From contig NZ_JABFAM010000018.1 in assembly GCF_013623775.1 (NCBI RefSeq), positions 40,950-104,949 on the forward strand: 64,000 nt of DNA, written 5' to 3'. Positions within the stretch are counted from its first letter, which is position 1; each line of letters opens with the position of its first letter. A program made the position numbers and the translations under genes. The notes below the pieces were generated by a model. That model worked only from the letters and a program-made list of their open reading frames with translations. It made no database searches and was not told the DNA's origin. Source of the stretch: Rufibacter sp. XAAS-G3-1. GTDB taxonomy: Bacteria > Bacteroidota > Bacteroidia > Cytophagales > Hymenobacteraceae. Of the stretch, positions 18,011 through 27,730 are shown one piece after another.

Positions 18011-19708
18011 ATGAAAAAGTACATAATTATATTGGTAGGGACTTTGATGATAAGTTCTGCCTGTGAAGATAATCTTGATGTCAATCCGCGGGGAGCATTG
18101 CAGGAAGAACAAGTTAATACTCCAGAAGCGGCTGAAGGCTTTGTGATTGCGGCTTATTCCCATCTGGGAAATGATGAGATAAACCGGGCCAATAGTCTCT
18201 GGCAGTATGGCAACGTAAGAGCCGATGACGCTTACAAAGGTGGCCGTGACCCGGGAGATGGACAGGGATTCCACTTTATGGAAACGTTTGTCAATACCCG
18301 GCCAGACATGTGGGAGCTGGACGGTATGTGGTTTCAGCTGTACATAGGGGTGCGGCGGGCAAACGAAGGCCTGCGGCTCCTGAACAACTTTACAGAACAG
18401 CAATTCCCTTTGCTGAACACCAGAAAAGCAGAATTGCGTTTCTTACGGGGGCACTACTATTTCCAGTTGAAAATCTTATTCAACAGAATTCCATATATGG
18501 ATGAGAATGTGCCGGCAGATGAGTACAAGTTTATCACCAACGTAGAGTTAACCAGTGATGAGCTTTGGGAGAAAATTGCTCAGGATTTTGAGTTCGCCGC
18601 TGCTAACCTGCCTGTCACTCAGCCACAAATTGGCAGGGCCAACCAAACGGCAGCGTATGCCTATCTGGCCAAGGTTCGCCTCTACCAGGCATATGAGCAG
18701 AATGAGCAACACACGGTCATCAACGTGAACCCGCAACGCCTACAGCAGGTGATTGAGGCAGCAGACAAAGTCATAGCCTCAAAGTATAGTTTGCAACCTG
18801 ACTTTGCGAACAACTTCTTGACTGGGCCTTATGAAAATGGGGTGGAGTCCATCTTCGCAGTGCAGTTCTCTAAGAGTGACGAAACAGCTAACGGGCGCCT
18901 TAACTGGGGAGACATGCTTACTGTACCGCAAGGGTTAGGCTGCTGTGATTTTCAGAAGCCGTCACAGAATTTAGTGAATGCCTTCAGAACCAACGCAGAG
19001 GGGGTGCCTTTACTGGATACATACAATACGGTAAATGTTGATTTTTCCCAAAACACAGTGGACCCAAGATTAGACCATACTGTGGCACGTCCCGGCAATC
19101 CATGGAAGTATGAGCCCAACCGGGTATTTACAGAAGGGTGGAGCCGCTCTCCGCAGATTTACGGTTTTTACAATTCTATGAAAGAGAATGTGTCGCCTGA
19201 TGATCCAGGTTTTACCAACGTAGATCCCTTCTATGGCAACACAAAGCCAAGAATTGTGCTTCGCTACGCAGATGTGCTTCTGTTTAAAGCGGAGGCCTTG
19301 ATAGAATTGGGCCGTCAAGATGAGGCCTTGCCTATCATCAACCAGATCAGAGCCCGGGCTGCGGCAAGTACCACTCGTCTCAAGAATGCTGCCGGGGCCT
19401 TTACTGCCAACTATTTTGTTAGGCCCTATGTGCCTGGCACCAACATAAATTGGACGCAGGAAAATGCCCGACAGGCGCTTCGATTTGAACGCAGGCTGGA
19501 GATGGCCATGGAAGGAAGTCGCTTCTTTGACCTTGTGCGCTGGGGCATCGCCGATGAGGTCATGAACAGCTATCTGGCGGTAGAGCAAAACCGCAAAGAG
19601 TTCTACAAAGGGGCCTTCTTCATTGAGGGCAAGCACGAGTACCTGCCTATTCCCCAGAACCAGATTTTCTGGAGCGAGAACCGCTATGTACAGAACCCAA
19701 ATTATTAA
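18011..19708 (+). CDS. SusD/RagB-type surface lipoprotein
   Basis: This 565-residue protein has a lipoprotein signal peptide with the lipobox ending at C18 (I-S-S-A-C). The SusD fold appears as tetratricopeptide-like helices and the R-F-E-R-R-L-E-M-A-M-E-G-S-R-F-F-D-L region near the C-terminus, which is diagnostic for RagB/SusD. It binds glycan at the cell surface and closes the SusC channel. It follows SusC by 17 bases and is followed by a long perfect hairpin, which probably marks the end of the first transcript block. Confidence 0.94.
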   Translation: MKKYIIILVGTLMISSACEDNLDVNPRGALQEEQVNTPEAAEGFVIAAYSHLGNDEINRANSLWQYGNVRADDAYKGGRDPGDGQGFHFMETFVNTRPDMWELDGMWFQLYIGVRRANEGLRLLNNFTEQQFPLLNTRKAELRFLRGHYYFQLKILFNRIPYMDENVPADEYKFITNVELTSDELWEKIAQDFEFAAANLPVTQPQIGRANQTAAYAYLAKVRLYQAYEQNEQHTVINVNPQRLQQVIEAADKVIASKYSLQPDFANNFLTGPYENGVESIFAVQFSKSDETANGRLNWGDMLTVPQGLGCCDFQKPSQNLVNAFRTNAEGVPLLDTYNTVNVDFSQNTVDPRLDHTVARPGNPWKYEPNRVFTEGWSRSPQIYGFYNSMKENVSPDDPGFTNVDPFYGNTKPRIVLRYADVLLFKAEALIELGRQDEALPIINQIRARAAASTTRLKNAAGAFTANYFVRPYVPGTNINWTQENARQALRFERRLEMAMEGSRFFDLVRWGIADEVMNSYLAVEQNRKEFYKGAFFIEGKHEYLPIPQNQIFWSENRYVQNPNY

Positions 19709-19718
19709 ACCAGTTACC

Positions 19719-19775
19719 GCTCATTTCTGTTTTTAGCCTATTTTATTCAAAAACAGGCTAAAAACAGAAATGAGC
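19719..19775. repeat. 21-bp perfect hairpin after susD-like gene
   Basis: The stem 19719-19739 pairs exactly with 19755-19775 around a 15-base loop. It has the same plan as four other intergenic hairpins in this locus (T run and A run within the loop region, a GGC or GCC near the loop end of the stem) but a different stem sequence. No T tract follows. Confidence 0.75.
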
Positions 19776-19859
19776 CAAAACTGTCAAACCACAGAAGAGA
19801 CAGGGTAGATTTCTAGGGAAACACAGCATTTGTAACATCTATTGTAGACACGGCCATTT

Positions 19860-21827
19860 ATGATCCAACAGAAGCATAAAGTACAGGTAGGGTTTGTGTT
19901 GTCTCTGCTGCTCTGCAATTTTTTGGCACTGGCACAATACAAGGAGAAATACCGTCCTCAGTTTCATTTCAGCCCCCTTAAAGGGTGGATTGGTGACCCA
20001 GACGGCTTGGTTTTCACTGATGGCAAATACCACTTGTTCTGGTGGGGGCATGCCGTTTCTGAAGATCTGGTGCACTGGAAGGAGTTGCCGTATCCCATGA
20101 AGGGCGGAGACGGTTCCTTCTCCTATTTTTCAGGCTCGGTGGTTGTCGATAGAGAAAACACCTCTGGGTTTGGGCCTAAAAGCATGGTTGCAATTTATAC
20201 CAGGCATATGCCCGGCGATTCTTTGCCAGAAACACAAGCCTTGTCTGTAAGCAATGACGGTATCTACTTCCATTATTATCAGGATAATCCGGTCTTGGAC
20301 ATCAATAAGGTGTTTTTCAGAGATCCGCAGGTGTTCTGGTATGAGCCCCAGCAAAAATGGATTATGGTGGTGGTTTTACCGGATGTGCAGAAAATCCAGG
20401 TCTATGATTCAAAAGACCTCAAGAACTGGAACTTCCTCAGTGATTTTGGAGGACTAGGTGCCCAGAGTGCTTTTTGGGAATGCCCAGATCTTTTTGAGCT
20501 CCCGGTGGAAGGAGATGGTACTGAAAAACGATGGGTTATGCTCATTGGCCGTGGCCCTAACAAGGTACAGTATTTTGTTGGCTCTTTTGACGGCGAAACC
20601 TTCAAGGCAGATGAAGAGACGGCCGCGTATCTGAGCTTAGGCAAAGGCCTGCCAGGTGAGATTTTCGCTGACTTTGAGGAGCGGGCTCTCCATGATTGGA
20701 ACGCCTCTGGAGATGGCTTTAGCCAAACGCCTGCTAACCTTGATTCTGTGGTACATCTAGGAACGGGGTTCGTGTCTTCTTATTCCAGAGACAGCAACAC
20801 TGGAACACTCACCTCTTCCCCATTTACTATCAGCCAGAATGCCATAAATTTCTTGGTGGCAGGAGGGAATGATGTGAAGGGAACTGCTATTAACTTGGTA
20901 GTAGACGGTAAAGTTGTGCGAAGTACCACGGGAGATAACAGTTCAGTCTTTAAGTGGAAAGGATGGGACGTACATGAGCTAAAAGGGAAGAAGGCAACTA
21001 TCCAGATAATAGACAACATTGCGGGCGGTAAGTGGGGGTATATTGCCATAGACCATATTCTTTTTTCTGACTTGTTGATGAACCAAGGGTTAGAACATGC
21101 CATCTGGATAGACTATGGAACTGATTTCTACGCCGCAAGAACTTGGCGAGACATAGAAAAGGTAAGCAACCGCACTGTGATGTTGGGCTGGTTGGGCAAT
21201 TGGGATTATGCCAGAGTAGTGCCAGGTTCCTGGGGCAAAGGTTTTGAATCTGTCCCCAGAGAAATCAAGTTGGTCAAGCAGCCCGCCGGGATCCGTTTGA
21301 TGCAGAGACCAATCCCAGAACTACAGAAGCTAAGGGCAGGTAGCTACCAGTTCAAAAACCGCAATATCAAAAGCACGGGCCCAATTAAAGGTTTTCAGCC
21401 CAGCCAAAATACCTATGAGTTGGAAGTGACCTTTGATACGAATACAAAAGCAGTCTTTGGGTTAAACTTACTTGTGGGGAATGGCCGAAAGCTGGTAGTG
21501 CAATATGATCCCGCCACAGCAAATTTAAGCCTTGACAGAACCCTTTGTACAGATTTTACAGCAAACACAAAATTTAACCAAAAATTCCCGGCAAAAATGA
21601 ATGTGGCGGTGGCACCCCAAAAGGGTAAACTGCGACTGCACATTCTGGTAGATCAATCCTCAGTGGAGGTTTTTACCAACAAGGGCGAAGTAGTGTTAAG
21701 CGCCTTGACATTTCCGGCAGAATCACAGACGGGAATAGAGTTGTTTTCCAGTAATGGGACCACCAATGTGCTTGAATTTAAAGCTTGGGAATTGTCTTCT
21801 ATATGGACAAATATTCCAAAGGATTAG
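19860..21827 (+). CDS. GH32 fructanase with inserted domain (DUF4980 type)
   Basis: This 655-residue protein has a signal peptide (about 1-26). The GH32 catalytic residues are in place: nucleophile D46 in W-I-G-D-P-D-G, transition-state D155 in F-R-D-P, and acid/base E207 in W-E-C-P-D. An insertion of about 150 residues (roughly 265-420) follows the first blades and looks like a beta-sandwich, then the propeller resumes (D-Y-G-T-D-F-Y-A-A) and the C-terminal beta-sandwich closes the protein. The first motif differs from the usual W-M-N-D-P-N-G. It hydrolyses beta-fructans such as levan or inulin; which linkage cannot be told from sequence. Confidence 0.9.
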   Translation: MIQQKHKVQVGFVLSLLLCNFLALAQYKEKYRPQFHFSPLKGWIGDPDGLVFTDGKYHLFWWGHAVSEDLVHWKELPYPMKGGDGSFSYFSGSVVVDRENTSGFGPKSMVAIYTRHMPGDSLPETQALSVSNDGIYFHYYQDNPVLDINKVFFRDPQVFWYEPQQKWIMVVVLPDVQKIQVYDSKDLKNWNFLSDFGGLGAQSAFWECPDLFELPVEGDGTEKRWVMLIGRGPNKVQYFVGSFDGETFKADEETAAYLSLGKGLPGEIFADFEERALHDWNASGDGFSQTPANLDSVVHLGTGFVSSYSRDSNTGTLTSSPFTISQNAINFLVAGGNDVKGTAINLVVDGKVVRSTTGDNSSVFKWKGWDVHELKGKKATIQIIDNIAGGKWGYIAIDHILFSDLLMNQGLEHAIWIDYGTDFYAARTWRDIEKVSNRTVMLGWLGNWDYARVVPGSWGKGFESVPREIKLVKQPAGIRLMQRPIPELQKLRAGSYQFKNRNIKSTGPIKGFQPSQNTYELEVTFDTNTKAVFGLNLLVGNGRKLVVQYDPATANLSLDRTLCTDFTANTKFNQKFPAKMNVAVAPQKGKLRLHILVDQSSVEVFTNKGEVVLSALTFPAESQTGIELFSSNGTTNVLEFKAWELSSIWTNIPKD

Positions 21828-21877
21828 GCTTCAAACAACAAAAAAATAAGTAAACCTAACAGAAATAAAAAGGAGAC

Positions 21878-23287
21878 TTGAATATGTTAAAAACCTCTAT
21901 ACCTCGCACCAATGGTTTATTAGCCATTTTATTTTTTTCCATGCTTTCCATGCTGTTCTCCTGTGAGGATGACAATGATAATCCAGATTTCATGCTGGAC
22001 GCGCCTGTTCAGATCAACTCCTTCAAGATAAACGGGGTGAACGGCGAGATAAATCAGAATACCGGCCAGATACTCTTCACGCTGCCCTATAACAGCAACA
22101 TCACCTCTGTTACCCCAGAGATAGCGCTTCCGGAGGGTGCTTCCATCAGTCCAGATATTTCACTCCCCGCTGATTACTCCCAAGAAGTAACCTACACGGT
22201 AGTGAACGGCAACCGGTACAAAGACTACAAGGTGAGGGTGCAGGTAATGCAGCCCATAATAAAGTTTGCCATTAACGGAGTAGACGCAACCATTAACAAT
22301 GCCGCCAAATCCATCACGATAGTGCTGCCCACAGGCACAGACATAACGGCCTTGGCGCCTGAGATAGAAACCTCCGCAGGTGTCTCCATCAGCCCCGCCT
22401 CAGGGGTTGCCAGAGACTTCTCCACCCCCCAAACGTACACCATTACTATAGGAAGTCTATCTGAAGATTACACCGTTACGGTAAGCCAGCAGACTATGGG
22501 GCTGAAAGTTGCTTTCTTAGGTGTGGCAGCCAACCGGGGCGCCATCACTAACCCAGATGAAAAGGCTGCTGCTGATTGGCTCTTTGCTAAATTCTCAGGT
22601 GTGTCTTACGTCTCTTTTAATGAGGTGAAAGATGGGATAGATTTGAGTGCGTTTGATGTAATCTGGTGGCATTATGATGCCGCCATGGATTTGCCTGGTA
22701 TAGCCTTTGATGCCAATGTTGTCAATGCCCTTAAAGCTTATCGTGCTGCCGGCGGAAATTTGCTCCTGACCACCTTTGCTGCTCGGTATTTAGAACCTTT
22801 GAATATAGTGCCTGCTGGCAAAGGGCCCAACAACGTATTTGGTGATTTTCTGCCAGCAGGATTCGTTGATGCTAATAACTCATGGGGTATTTCCTTCAGA
22901 GGCCGTGAAGATCATCCCATCTTTGCAGGATTACAGACCTATGAGCCAGGCAAAGCCTATTTGCTGGAGAAAGGAACTTTTAGGTTAAACCACGTGGCTT
23001 GGTGGTTCCTGCCTGAGTGGGGCGGTTATGGAAATGGACAAGGCTGGAGACAGCAAACCGGAGGAAATAACCTTGCAAGCGAACAATGGGATGATCAACT
23101 GAACGGCCGTGTGAGCATCGGTGAGTTCTCAGGTAACGGAACCACTGATGGAAATGTGATAGTGATAGGTGCAGGAGCGTATGATTGGTATAATGAGCCC
23201 AGCAATGGCACCCCAAGTCAAACAAACGGTTACATCTCCAATATTGAACGTTTGACAGAAAATATAATTACTTATCTGGCAGAATAA
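21878..23287 (+). CDS. DUF4960 surface glycan-binding lipoprotein (BT1761-like)
   Basis: This 469-residue lipoprotein has its lipobox ending at the C of L-F-S-C near residue 28. Two tandem beta-sandwich repeats of about 80 residues follow (each with I-x-F-x-I-N-G-V and I-T-x-x-x-P-E-I patterns). The C-terminal domain (about 205-469) resembles a glutamine-amidotransferase-like fold of the DUF4960 type. Family knowledge: the B. thetaiotaomicron protein BT1761 of this type binds levan at the cell surface. It begins 50 bases after the GH32 gene and is probably co-transcribed with it. No catalytic function is claimed. Confidence 0.82.
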   Translation: MNMLKTSIPRTNGLLAILFFSMLSMLFSCEDDNDNPDFMLDAPVQINSFKINGVNGEINQNTGQILFTLPYNSNITSVTPEIALPEGASISPDISLPADYSQEVTYTVVNGNRYKDYKVRVQVMQPIIKFAINGVDATINNAAKSITIVLPTGTDITALAPEIETSAGVSISPASGVARDFSTPQTYTITIGSLSEDYTVTVSQQTMGLKVAFLGVAANRGAITNPDEKAAADWLFAKFSGVSYVSFNEVKDGIDLSAFDVIWWHYDAAMDLPGIAFDANVVNALKAYRAAGGNLLLTTFAARYLEPLNIVPAGKGPNNVFGDFLPAGFVDANNSWGISFRGREDHPIFAGLQTYEPGKAYLLEKGTFRLNHVAWWFLPEWGGYGNGQGWRQQTGGNNLASEQWDDQLNGRVSIGEFSGNGTTDGNVIVIGAGAYDWYNEPSNGTPSQTNGYISNIERLTENIITYLAE

Positions 23288-23311
23288 ATAGTTAAGTCTT
23301 TTTTAAAGTAC

Positions 23312-23353
23312 CTTGTTTTGGGGCTGTTTTCCTGTAAAAAGCCCCAAAACAAG
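23312..23353. repeat. 14-bp hairpin of the locus hairpin family
   Basis: The stem 23312-23325 pairs with 23340-23353 (core ttggggc/gccccaa) around a 14-base loop containing tttt and aaaa. It lies between the DUF4960 and clan GH-J genes. It is followed by agtatctt, close to the agcatctt that follows the hairpin at 27731. Confidence 0.75.
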
Positions 23354-23415
23354 AGTATCTTAAGTAACCTGATAAGTAGCACGCAGATACAAGATGTCTG
23401 CTCAAAGAACAGTTT

Positions 23416-24984
23416 ATGAAAGTCAACAATTGGATAATAGCATTAGTGGCAGCAGGTTTAACCGCTTGCAATAGTAGTGATGATCCTACTCCTAAACCTG
23501 TTAATCCAGGTGCCGGCGGGGAGGGTAAGGACATAAACATTTACCCGGTGCCCCCTACAGGCTGGATGGGTACCACCAGTCCCTATAACACCGCAGGCTG
23601 GGTGGGCGATATTATGCCTTTCTATGACAATGGCAAGTTCCATCTCTTTTTTTTGCATGATGCCCAGACCAAACCCGCTGGCCAAGGTTTCCATGACATC
23701 CATAAGTTTGAAAGTGCCAACTTGGTAGATTTCGACTATGCCGGACGCATGATTCCATACAGTACCCCCAACCAGCCCGACTTTGCCATTGGCACGGGCT
23801 CTGCCGTAAAAGTGGGCAACACCTATTATATGTATTACACCGGGCATAACGGCATTGCTGAATTTGTACAGAACAACCCCAGGGAAAGCGTGCTCTACGC
23901 CACCAGCACAGACCTTAAAAACTGGACCAAGAAGCCTTCCTTTAAACTCACGGCGCCGGCAGGGTACTATAACTATGACTTCAGAGACCCGCACGTGTTC
24001 TTTAATGTAGAGAAGAATGAGTATTGGATGTTGGTGAGCACGCAGACCAACAGCAGGAGAGCCGTGTTGCTGCTGTTCACCACCACCAACCCCGCCGCCG
24101 ACAATTGGGTGCCCCGTGGCCCGCTCTACACCACCACAGACGCAGAGAACTACGTGATGCTGGAGTGCGCTGATATTTTCAAGATGGGAAACTACTGGTA
24201 CCTGTTCTTCTCTGAAGACTGGAGTGCAATGAAAGGAACCCACTACCGCATGGCCACTTCTTCTGAAGGCCCGTGGACCAAGCCCGCACAAGACATGCTG
24301 GACGGCCAGCACTTCTACGCCGCCAAAACGGCCTCAGACGGAGACAAACGCTACCTCTTCGGGTGGACTGCAAGACGAAACCCCGAGAATGACTCTGGAA
24401 ACAAGGAGTGGGGCGGGAACATGGTCACGCATGAACTGACCCAGGCGGCAGACGGGACATTGGGCGTCAAGCCCCCTGATGCCGTAAACCGCCTCTTTAC
24501 CAAAGAGGTGACCCTTCAGCCCAAACAGACCGTTGGGTCTGCCACCGCCACCGGCAGCACCTTCCAGCTTGATGGAAGTGCCACGGCCGCCTATTCCCTG
24601 TTCGGCTCTTTCGCAGGCTCTACTAAAATTTCGGCCAAGGTGAAAATTGACGCAAGTGCCGGGACCGCCGGTTTTGTTTTCAATGCAGATAACCTCACGC
24701 AACAGTCCTTTAAGGTAGTGCTGGAGCCAGGCAATGGCAGAATTGCAGCCTACCGGGTTTCAGGGGGTAATGCACAGTTGGTTACACAGGTGGCCGTGGC
24801 CCTACAGGCGGGCACTACCTATGACATGAGCGTCATCATAGATGGGTCAGTCTGCGTGCTGTATCTGAACGGAAAGGCAGCATTGAGTAATCGCCTTTAT
24901 AGCCTGTCAGGAAAATCATGGGGTATCACCGCCACTGGTTCCCAGGCTACTATCTCTGAGTTGAAACTCTACGGGCCAGAATAA
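23416..24984 (+). CDS. Divergent five-bladed propeller lipoprotein of clan GH-J (GH32-like)
   Basis: This 522-residue lipoprotein (lipobox L-T-A-C18) has a propeller in which three acidic residues can be matched to GH32: D65 in W-V-G-D-I-M-P-F-Y, D191 in F-R-D-P-H-V-F and E250 in L-E-C-A-D-I-F. The first motif lacks the N-D-P-N-G signature, so substrate recognition must differ. A C-terminal beta-sandwich of about 170 residues follows. It could be an exo-acting fructosidase for branched or short fructans, or a non-hydrolytic binder. The place between the DUF4960 and GH32 genes supports a fructan role. Family membership is sound; the exact activity is unknown. Confidence 0.8.
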   Translation: MKVNNWIIALVAAGLTACNSSDDPTPKPVNPGAGGEGKDINIYPVPPTGWMGTTSPYNTAGWVGDIMPFYDNGKFHLFFLHDAQTKPAGQGFHDIHKFESANLVDFDYAGRMIPYSTPNQPDFAIGTGSAVKVGNTYYMYYTGHNGIAEFVQNNPRESVLYATSTDLKNWTKKPSFKLTAPAGYYNYDFRDPHVFFNVEKNEYWMLVSTQTNSRRAVLLLFTTTNPAADNWVPRGPLYTTTDAENYVMLECADIFKMGNYWYLFFSEDWSAMKGTHYRMATSSEGPWTKPAQDMLDGQHFYAAKTASDGDKRYLFGWTARRNPENDSGNKEWGGNMVTHELTQAADGTLGVKPPDAVNRLFTKEVTLQPKQTVGSATATGSTFQLDGSATAAYSLFGSFAGSTKISAKVKIDASAGTAGFVFNADNLTQQSFKVVLEPGNGRIAAYRVSGGNAQLVTQVAVALQAGTTYDMSVIIDGSVCVLYLNGKAALSNRLYSLSGKSWGITATGSQATISELKLYGPE

Positions 24985-25025
24985 GAACCGCCACACGCCA
25001 CTAATTCCAAAGCACCAGATGTTTT

Positions 25026-25064
25026 CAGTTTTCGGGCCATTTTCAGAAAAGAGCCCGAAAACTG
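25026..25064. repeat. 12-bp hairpin of the locus hairpin family
   Basis: The stem cagttttcgggc (25026-25037) pairs with 25053-25064 around a loop with tttt and aaaa. It lies in the gap between the clan GH-J gene and the next GH32 gene. No T run follows. Confidence 0.75.
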
Positions 25065-25089
25065 GAGCAGATAATCATTTTCAGATACC

Positions 25090-26634
25090 ATGAAAAAACA
25101 TTTGCTTTCCTGCCTCGCGGCGGCCTTGTTTATTGCTGGTTGTGCCACCACCAAAACCACTACCTCCAGTGCTAATCAGGAACAGCACCGTCCGCAACTG
25201 CATTTTACGCCACCTGCCAATTGGATGAACGACCCCAACGGCATGGTATTTTATAAAGGAGAGTACCATTTGTTTTACCAGCATAACCCTGGCGGAACAA
25301 CATGGGGGCCTATGCACTGGGGGCATGCCATCAGTAAGGACATGCTCCATTGGGAGCACCTGCCTATTGCCTTGTACCCAGATGAGCTAGGCACTATCTT
25401 TTCTGGAAGTGCCGTGGTAGATGTGAACAACACCTCAGGTCTGGGTACTACTGAGAACCCACCCATGGTGGCTATCTTCACTTATCATAATGAGAAGCTG
25501 GAGAAGGCGGGTAGAAATGACTACCAAACCCAAGGCTTGGCATATAGCCTGGACAACGGGCGCACCTGGAAGAAATATGAGCAAAACCCTGTTTTGAAGA
25601 ACCCCGGTATCAGGGACTATCGCGACCCCAAAGTCTCCTGGAATGATAAGACACAGCAATGGGTCATGACGCTGGCGGTGCTGGATCATATTGAGTTCTA
25701 CAGTTCCCCAAACTTGAAGGAGTGGAAAAAGCTGAGTGAGTTTGGGAAAAGCTACGGGGGCCACGGTGGTGTGTGGGAGTGCCCAGACTTGTTTCCTTTA
25801 ACCGTTAATGGTCAGCAAAAATGGGTGCTGCTGGTGAGCATCAACCCAGGCGGCCCCAACGGTGGCTCTGCTACTCAGTATTTCGTCGGTGATTTTAATG
25901 GGCAGAGCTTTACAAGTGATAATCCTCCTCAAACCACTTTATGGGTAGACCATGGCAAAGACAACTACGCTGGTGTAACCTGGTCCAATATTCCCGCTTC
26001 TGACGGCCGCCGTCTATTCTTAGGTTGGATGAGCAACTGGCAATATGCCAATGAAGTACCAACTGTTGCGTGGCGCAGTGCCATGACCTTGCCAAGGGAG
26101 CTCACACTTAGGCAAACAAAAGAAGGGCTAAGGCTGCTGAGCCAGCCGGTAAAAGAATTACAGAAGCTGCGCACCAAGGCCATCTCTCTCAAGGCGCAGG
26201 AGGTTCAGGGCACGCTAGACCTGAGCAGCCGCTATAAGCTGAATTTGCCTTTGCTTGAGCTGGACCTGAACCTTGATGTGTCACAGGCGCAGGAAATAAC
26301 GCTCAAATTCTCTAACACCAAGGGCGAGCAACTGAATCTAGGCTATTCAGTGAAGCAAGAAGAACTGTTTATAGACCGCACCCAAGCCGGAAAAATCGCT
26401 TTCAAAGATAATTTCCCCGGCAGGCACGTCGCGCCCATAAAACTGGAGAACGGAAAACTAAGACTGCATCTGATCTTAGATTTTACCTCGGTGGAGGTGT
26501 TCGCCAACGGCGGGCAAAAGGTTATGACAGAGATTTTCTTCCCTAATGAAAATTTCACCCAAGTAGAGCTGGTGACAGATGGGGTAACCAAGCTGCAGGA
26601 CAGCAAGGCCTACATCCTCCAACCGGCCTTCTAA
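25090..26634 (+). CDS. GH32 fructan beta-fructosidase (levanase/inulinase type), lipoprotein
   Basis: This 514-residue lipoprotein (lipobox I-A-G-C18) has the full GH32 set: W-M-N-D48-P-N-G nucleophile, R-D179-P and W-E230-C-P-D acid/base. The C-terminal beta-sandwich is complete and the length matches SacC-type fructanases. It removes fructose from levan, inulin or sucrose-type ends, probably at the cell surface or in the periplasm. It complements the divergent clan GH-J protein upstream. A hairpin of the same plan lies on each side of the gene, so it may form its own expression unit. Confidence 0.93.
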   Translation: MKKHLLSCLAAALFIAGCATTKTTTSSANQEQHRPQLHFTPPANWMNDPNGMVFYKGEYHLFYQHNPGGTTWGPMHWGHAISKDMLHWEHLPIALYPDELGTIFSGSAVVDVNNTSGLGTTENPPMVAIFTYHNEKLEKAGRNDYQTQGLAYSLDNGRTWKKYEQNPVLKNPGIRDYRDPKVSWNDKTQQWVMTLAVLDHIEFYSSPNLKEWKKLSEFGKSYGGHGGVWECPDLFPLTVNGQQKWVLLVSINPGGPNGGSATQYFVGDFNGQSFTSDNPPQTTLWVDHGKDNYAGVTWSNIPASDGRRLFLGWMSNWQYANEVPTVAWRSAMTLPRELTLRQTKEGLRLLSQPVKELQKLRTKAISLKAQEVQGTLDLSSRYKLNLPLLELDLNLDVSQAQEITLKFSNTKGEQLNLGYSVKQEELFIDRTQAGKIAFKDNFPGRHVAPIKLENGKLRLHLILDFTSVEVFANGGQKVMTEIFFPNENFTQVELVTDGVTKLQDSKAYILQPAF

Positions 26635-26686
26635 ATCCGAGGGGGCGCTGCTTACCGCCTGTTTCGCCGTTTAACGGCAAGTTGCG

Positions 26687-26726
26687 CCGTTTTAGGGCCG
26701 ATTCCCAGAAATGAGGCCTAAAACGG
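26687..26726. repeat. Hairpin of the locus hairpin family with one bulge
   Basis: The stem 26687-26696 pairs with 26717-26726 (ccgttttagg/cctaaaacgg). Two more pairs follow after a bulged G at 26697. It sits between the GH32 and esterase genes and shares the plan of the other intergenic hairpins. Confidence 0.65.
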
Positions 26727-26797
26727 GAGCCCTGCCGCTTTTTCTGGGGCATGCCAAGTCGGTACCTCTATTAATAAACCCTTTAAAACCATTGTTT

Positions 26798-27640
26798 ATG
26801 AGCCAAAGTTTAAAACCAATTTTCTTATTAAGTCTTCTCACCTGTGTACTTTCCTTGGGCAGTTGTAAAAAACAGGAGGTGACGCCCTCAAAGGAGGTGG
26901 ATACATCCGCATATGATGTGTTTTTGGTCATTGGGCAGTCAAACACCCACTGGGGCTATGGCGGGGTAGATCCCGTGCTGGACGCCCCCCAAGACAATAT
27001 TGTTCAATTGGGCTTGCATGGCGAGAACAACCTTAAAGTAATTCCCGCGAAGGAGCCCTTGGATCACCATACAAAGGATGCGAACAAGATAGGATTTGCC
27101 CTAACGTTCGCCAAAGCTTATGCGAAGCAGTTCCTGGCTTCTGACCGGAAGGTATTGATAATACCCGGCGGCTTCGGCGGCACCGGCTTTGTAGACAACC
27201 GCTGGAACAAAGGAGACGACCTGTATAACTTTGCCGTCTACCGCACCAATTACATTTTGGAGAAATACCCCAATAGTAAAATCAAGGCCATTCTGTGGCA
27301 CCAAGGTGAAGCAGATGTGCAGTCTCAGGTCTACCAGTCGCGCCTGGACGCTATGATTGTGAACCTGCGCAATGATCTGGGCTCTTCCCCTAATGCCCCC
27401 ATTCCATTTATTCTAGGGGGCATGGTGCCCTACTGGGTAGACAAATACGCAGTAGGGCACCAGGAGAATATCATCAAGCAGACCGTAAACCGCCTTCCCA
27501 AGATTGGGTACGCAGACCCCCGGGTGCCGTTTGTGATCACCAAGCTAGACAACGCCTATGACGAGATCCATTTTAACGCGGAAGGGCAGCGGGAGATGGG
27601 AAGGCGCTACTTCGCCGAATACACCCGCGTGGCCAATTAA
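26798..27640 (+). CDS. SASA/SGNH-type carbohydrate esterase lipoprotein
   Basis: This 280-residue protein has a lipoprotein signal peptide (G-S-C23). The SGNH/SASA blocks are G-Q-S48-N (nucleophile), W-H-Q-G-E, and D255-x-x-H258 (catalytic dyad). These fit the sialate O-acetylesterase-like family, which removes acetyl groups from sugars. The ATG at 26798 was chosen because it starts a proper lipoprotein signal; an upstream in-frame ATG at 26711 falls inside the preceding hairpin. An esterase is not a standard part of fructan loci, so it may act on acylated fructans or on other plant sugars. Confidence 0.82.
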   Translation: MSQSLKPIFLLSLLTCVLSLGSCKKQEVTPSKEVDTSAYDVFLVIGQSNTHWGYGGVDPVLDAPQDNIVQLGLHGENNLKVIPAKEPLDHHTKDANKIGFALTFAKAYAKQFLASDRKVLIIPGGFGGTGFVDNRWNKGDDLYNFAVYRTNYILEKYPNSKIKAILWHQGEADVQSQVYQSRLDAMIVNLRNDLGSSPNAPIPFILGGMVPYWVDKYAVGHQENIIKQTVNRLPKIGYADPRVPFVITKLDNAYDEIHFNAEGQREMGRRYFAEYTRVAN

Positions 27641-27681
27641 GGCATTCCGTCTGTAGCGTCCGCCAGAAACGGCTAGGCAGT

Positions 27682-27724
27682 CTACCGCCAGAATGCTGTG
27701 GAACCTTAGCGGTAGGCTTTTTTT
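27682..27724 (+). terminator. Intrinsic terminator after the esterase gene
   Basis: The stem ctaccgc (27682-27688) pairs with gcggtag (27709-27715) and is followed closely by a run of seven T. This is the only classical terminator seen among the fructan enzyme genes. Confidence 0.7.
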
Positions 27725-27730
27725 GAGACA

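Noticed and set aside
23458..24312. A 284-codon minus-strand frame inside the clan GH-J gene
   Set aside because: It is the antisense shadow of a well-supported lipoprotein gene and has no start signal or family features.
26711..26797. Upstream ATG at 26711 as start of the esterase
   Set aside because: It lies inside an intergenic hairpin and would hide the lipoprotein signal that begins at 26798.
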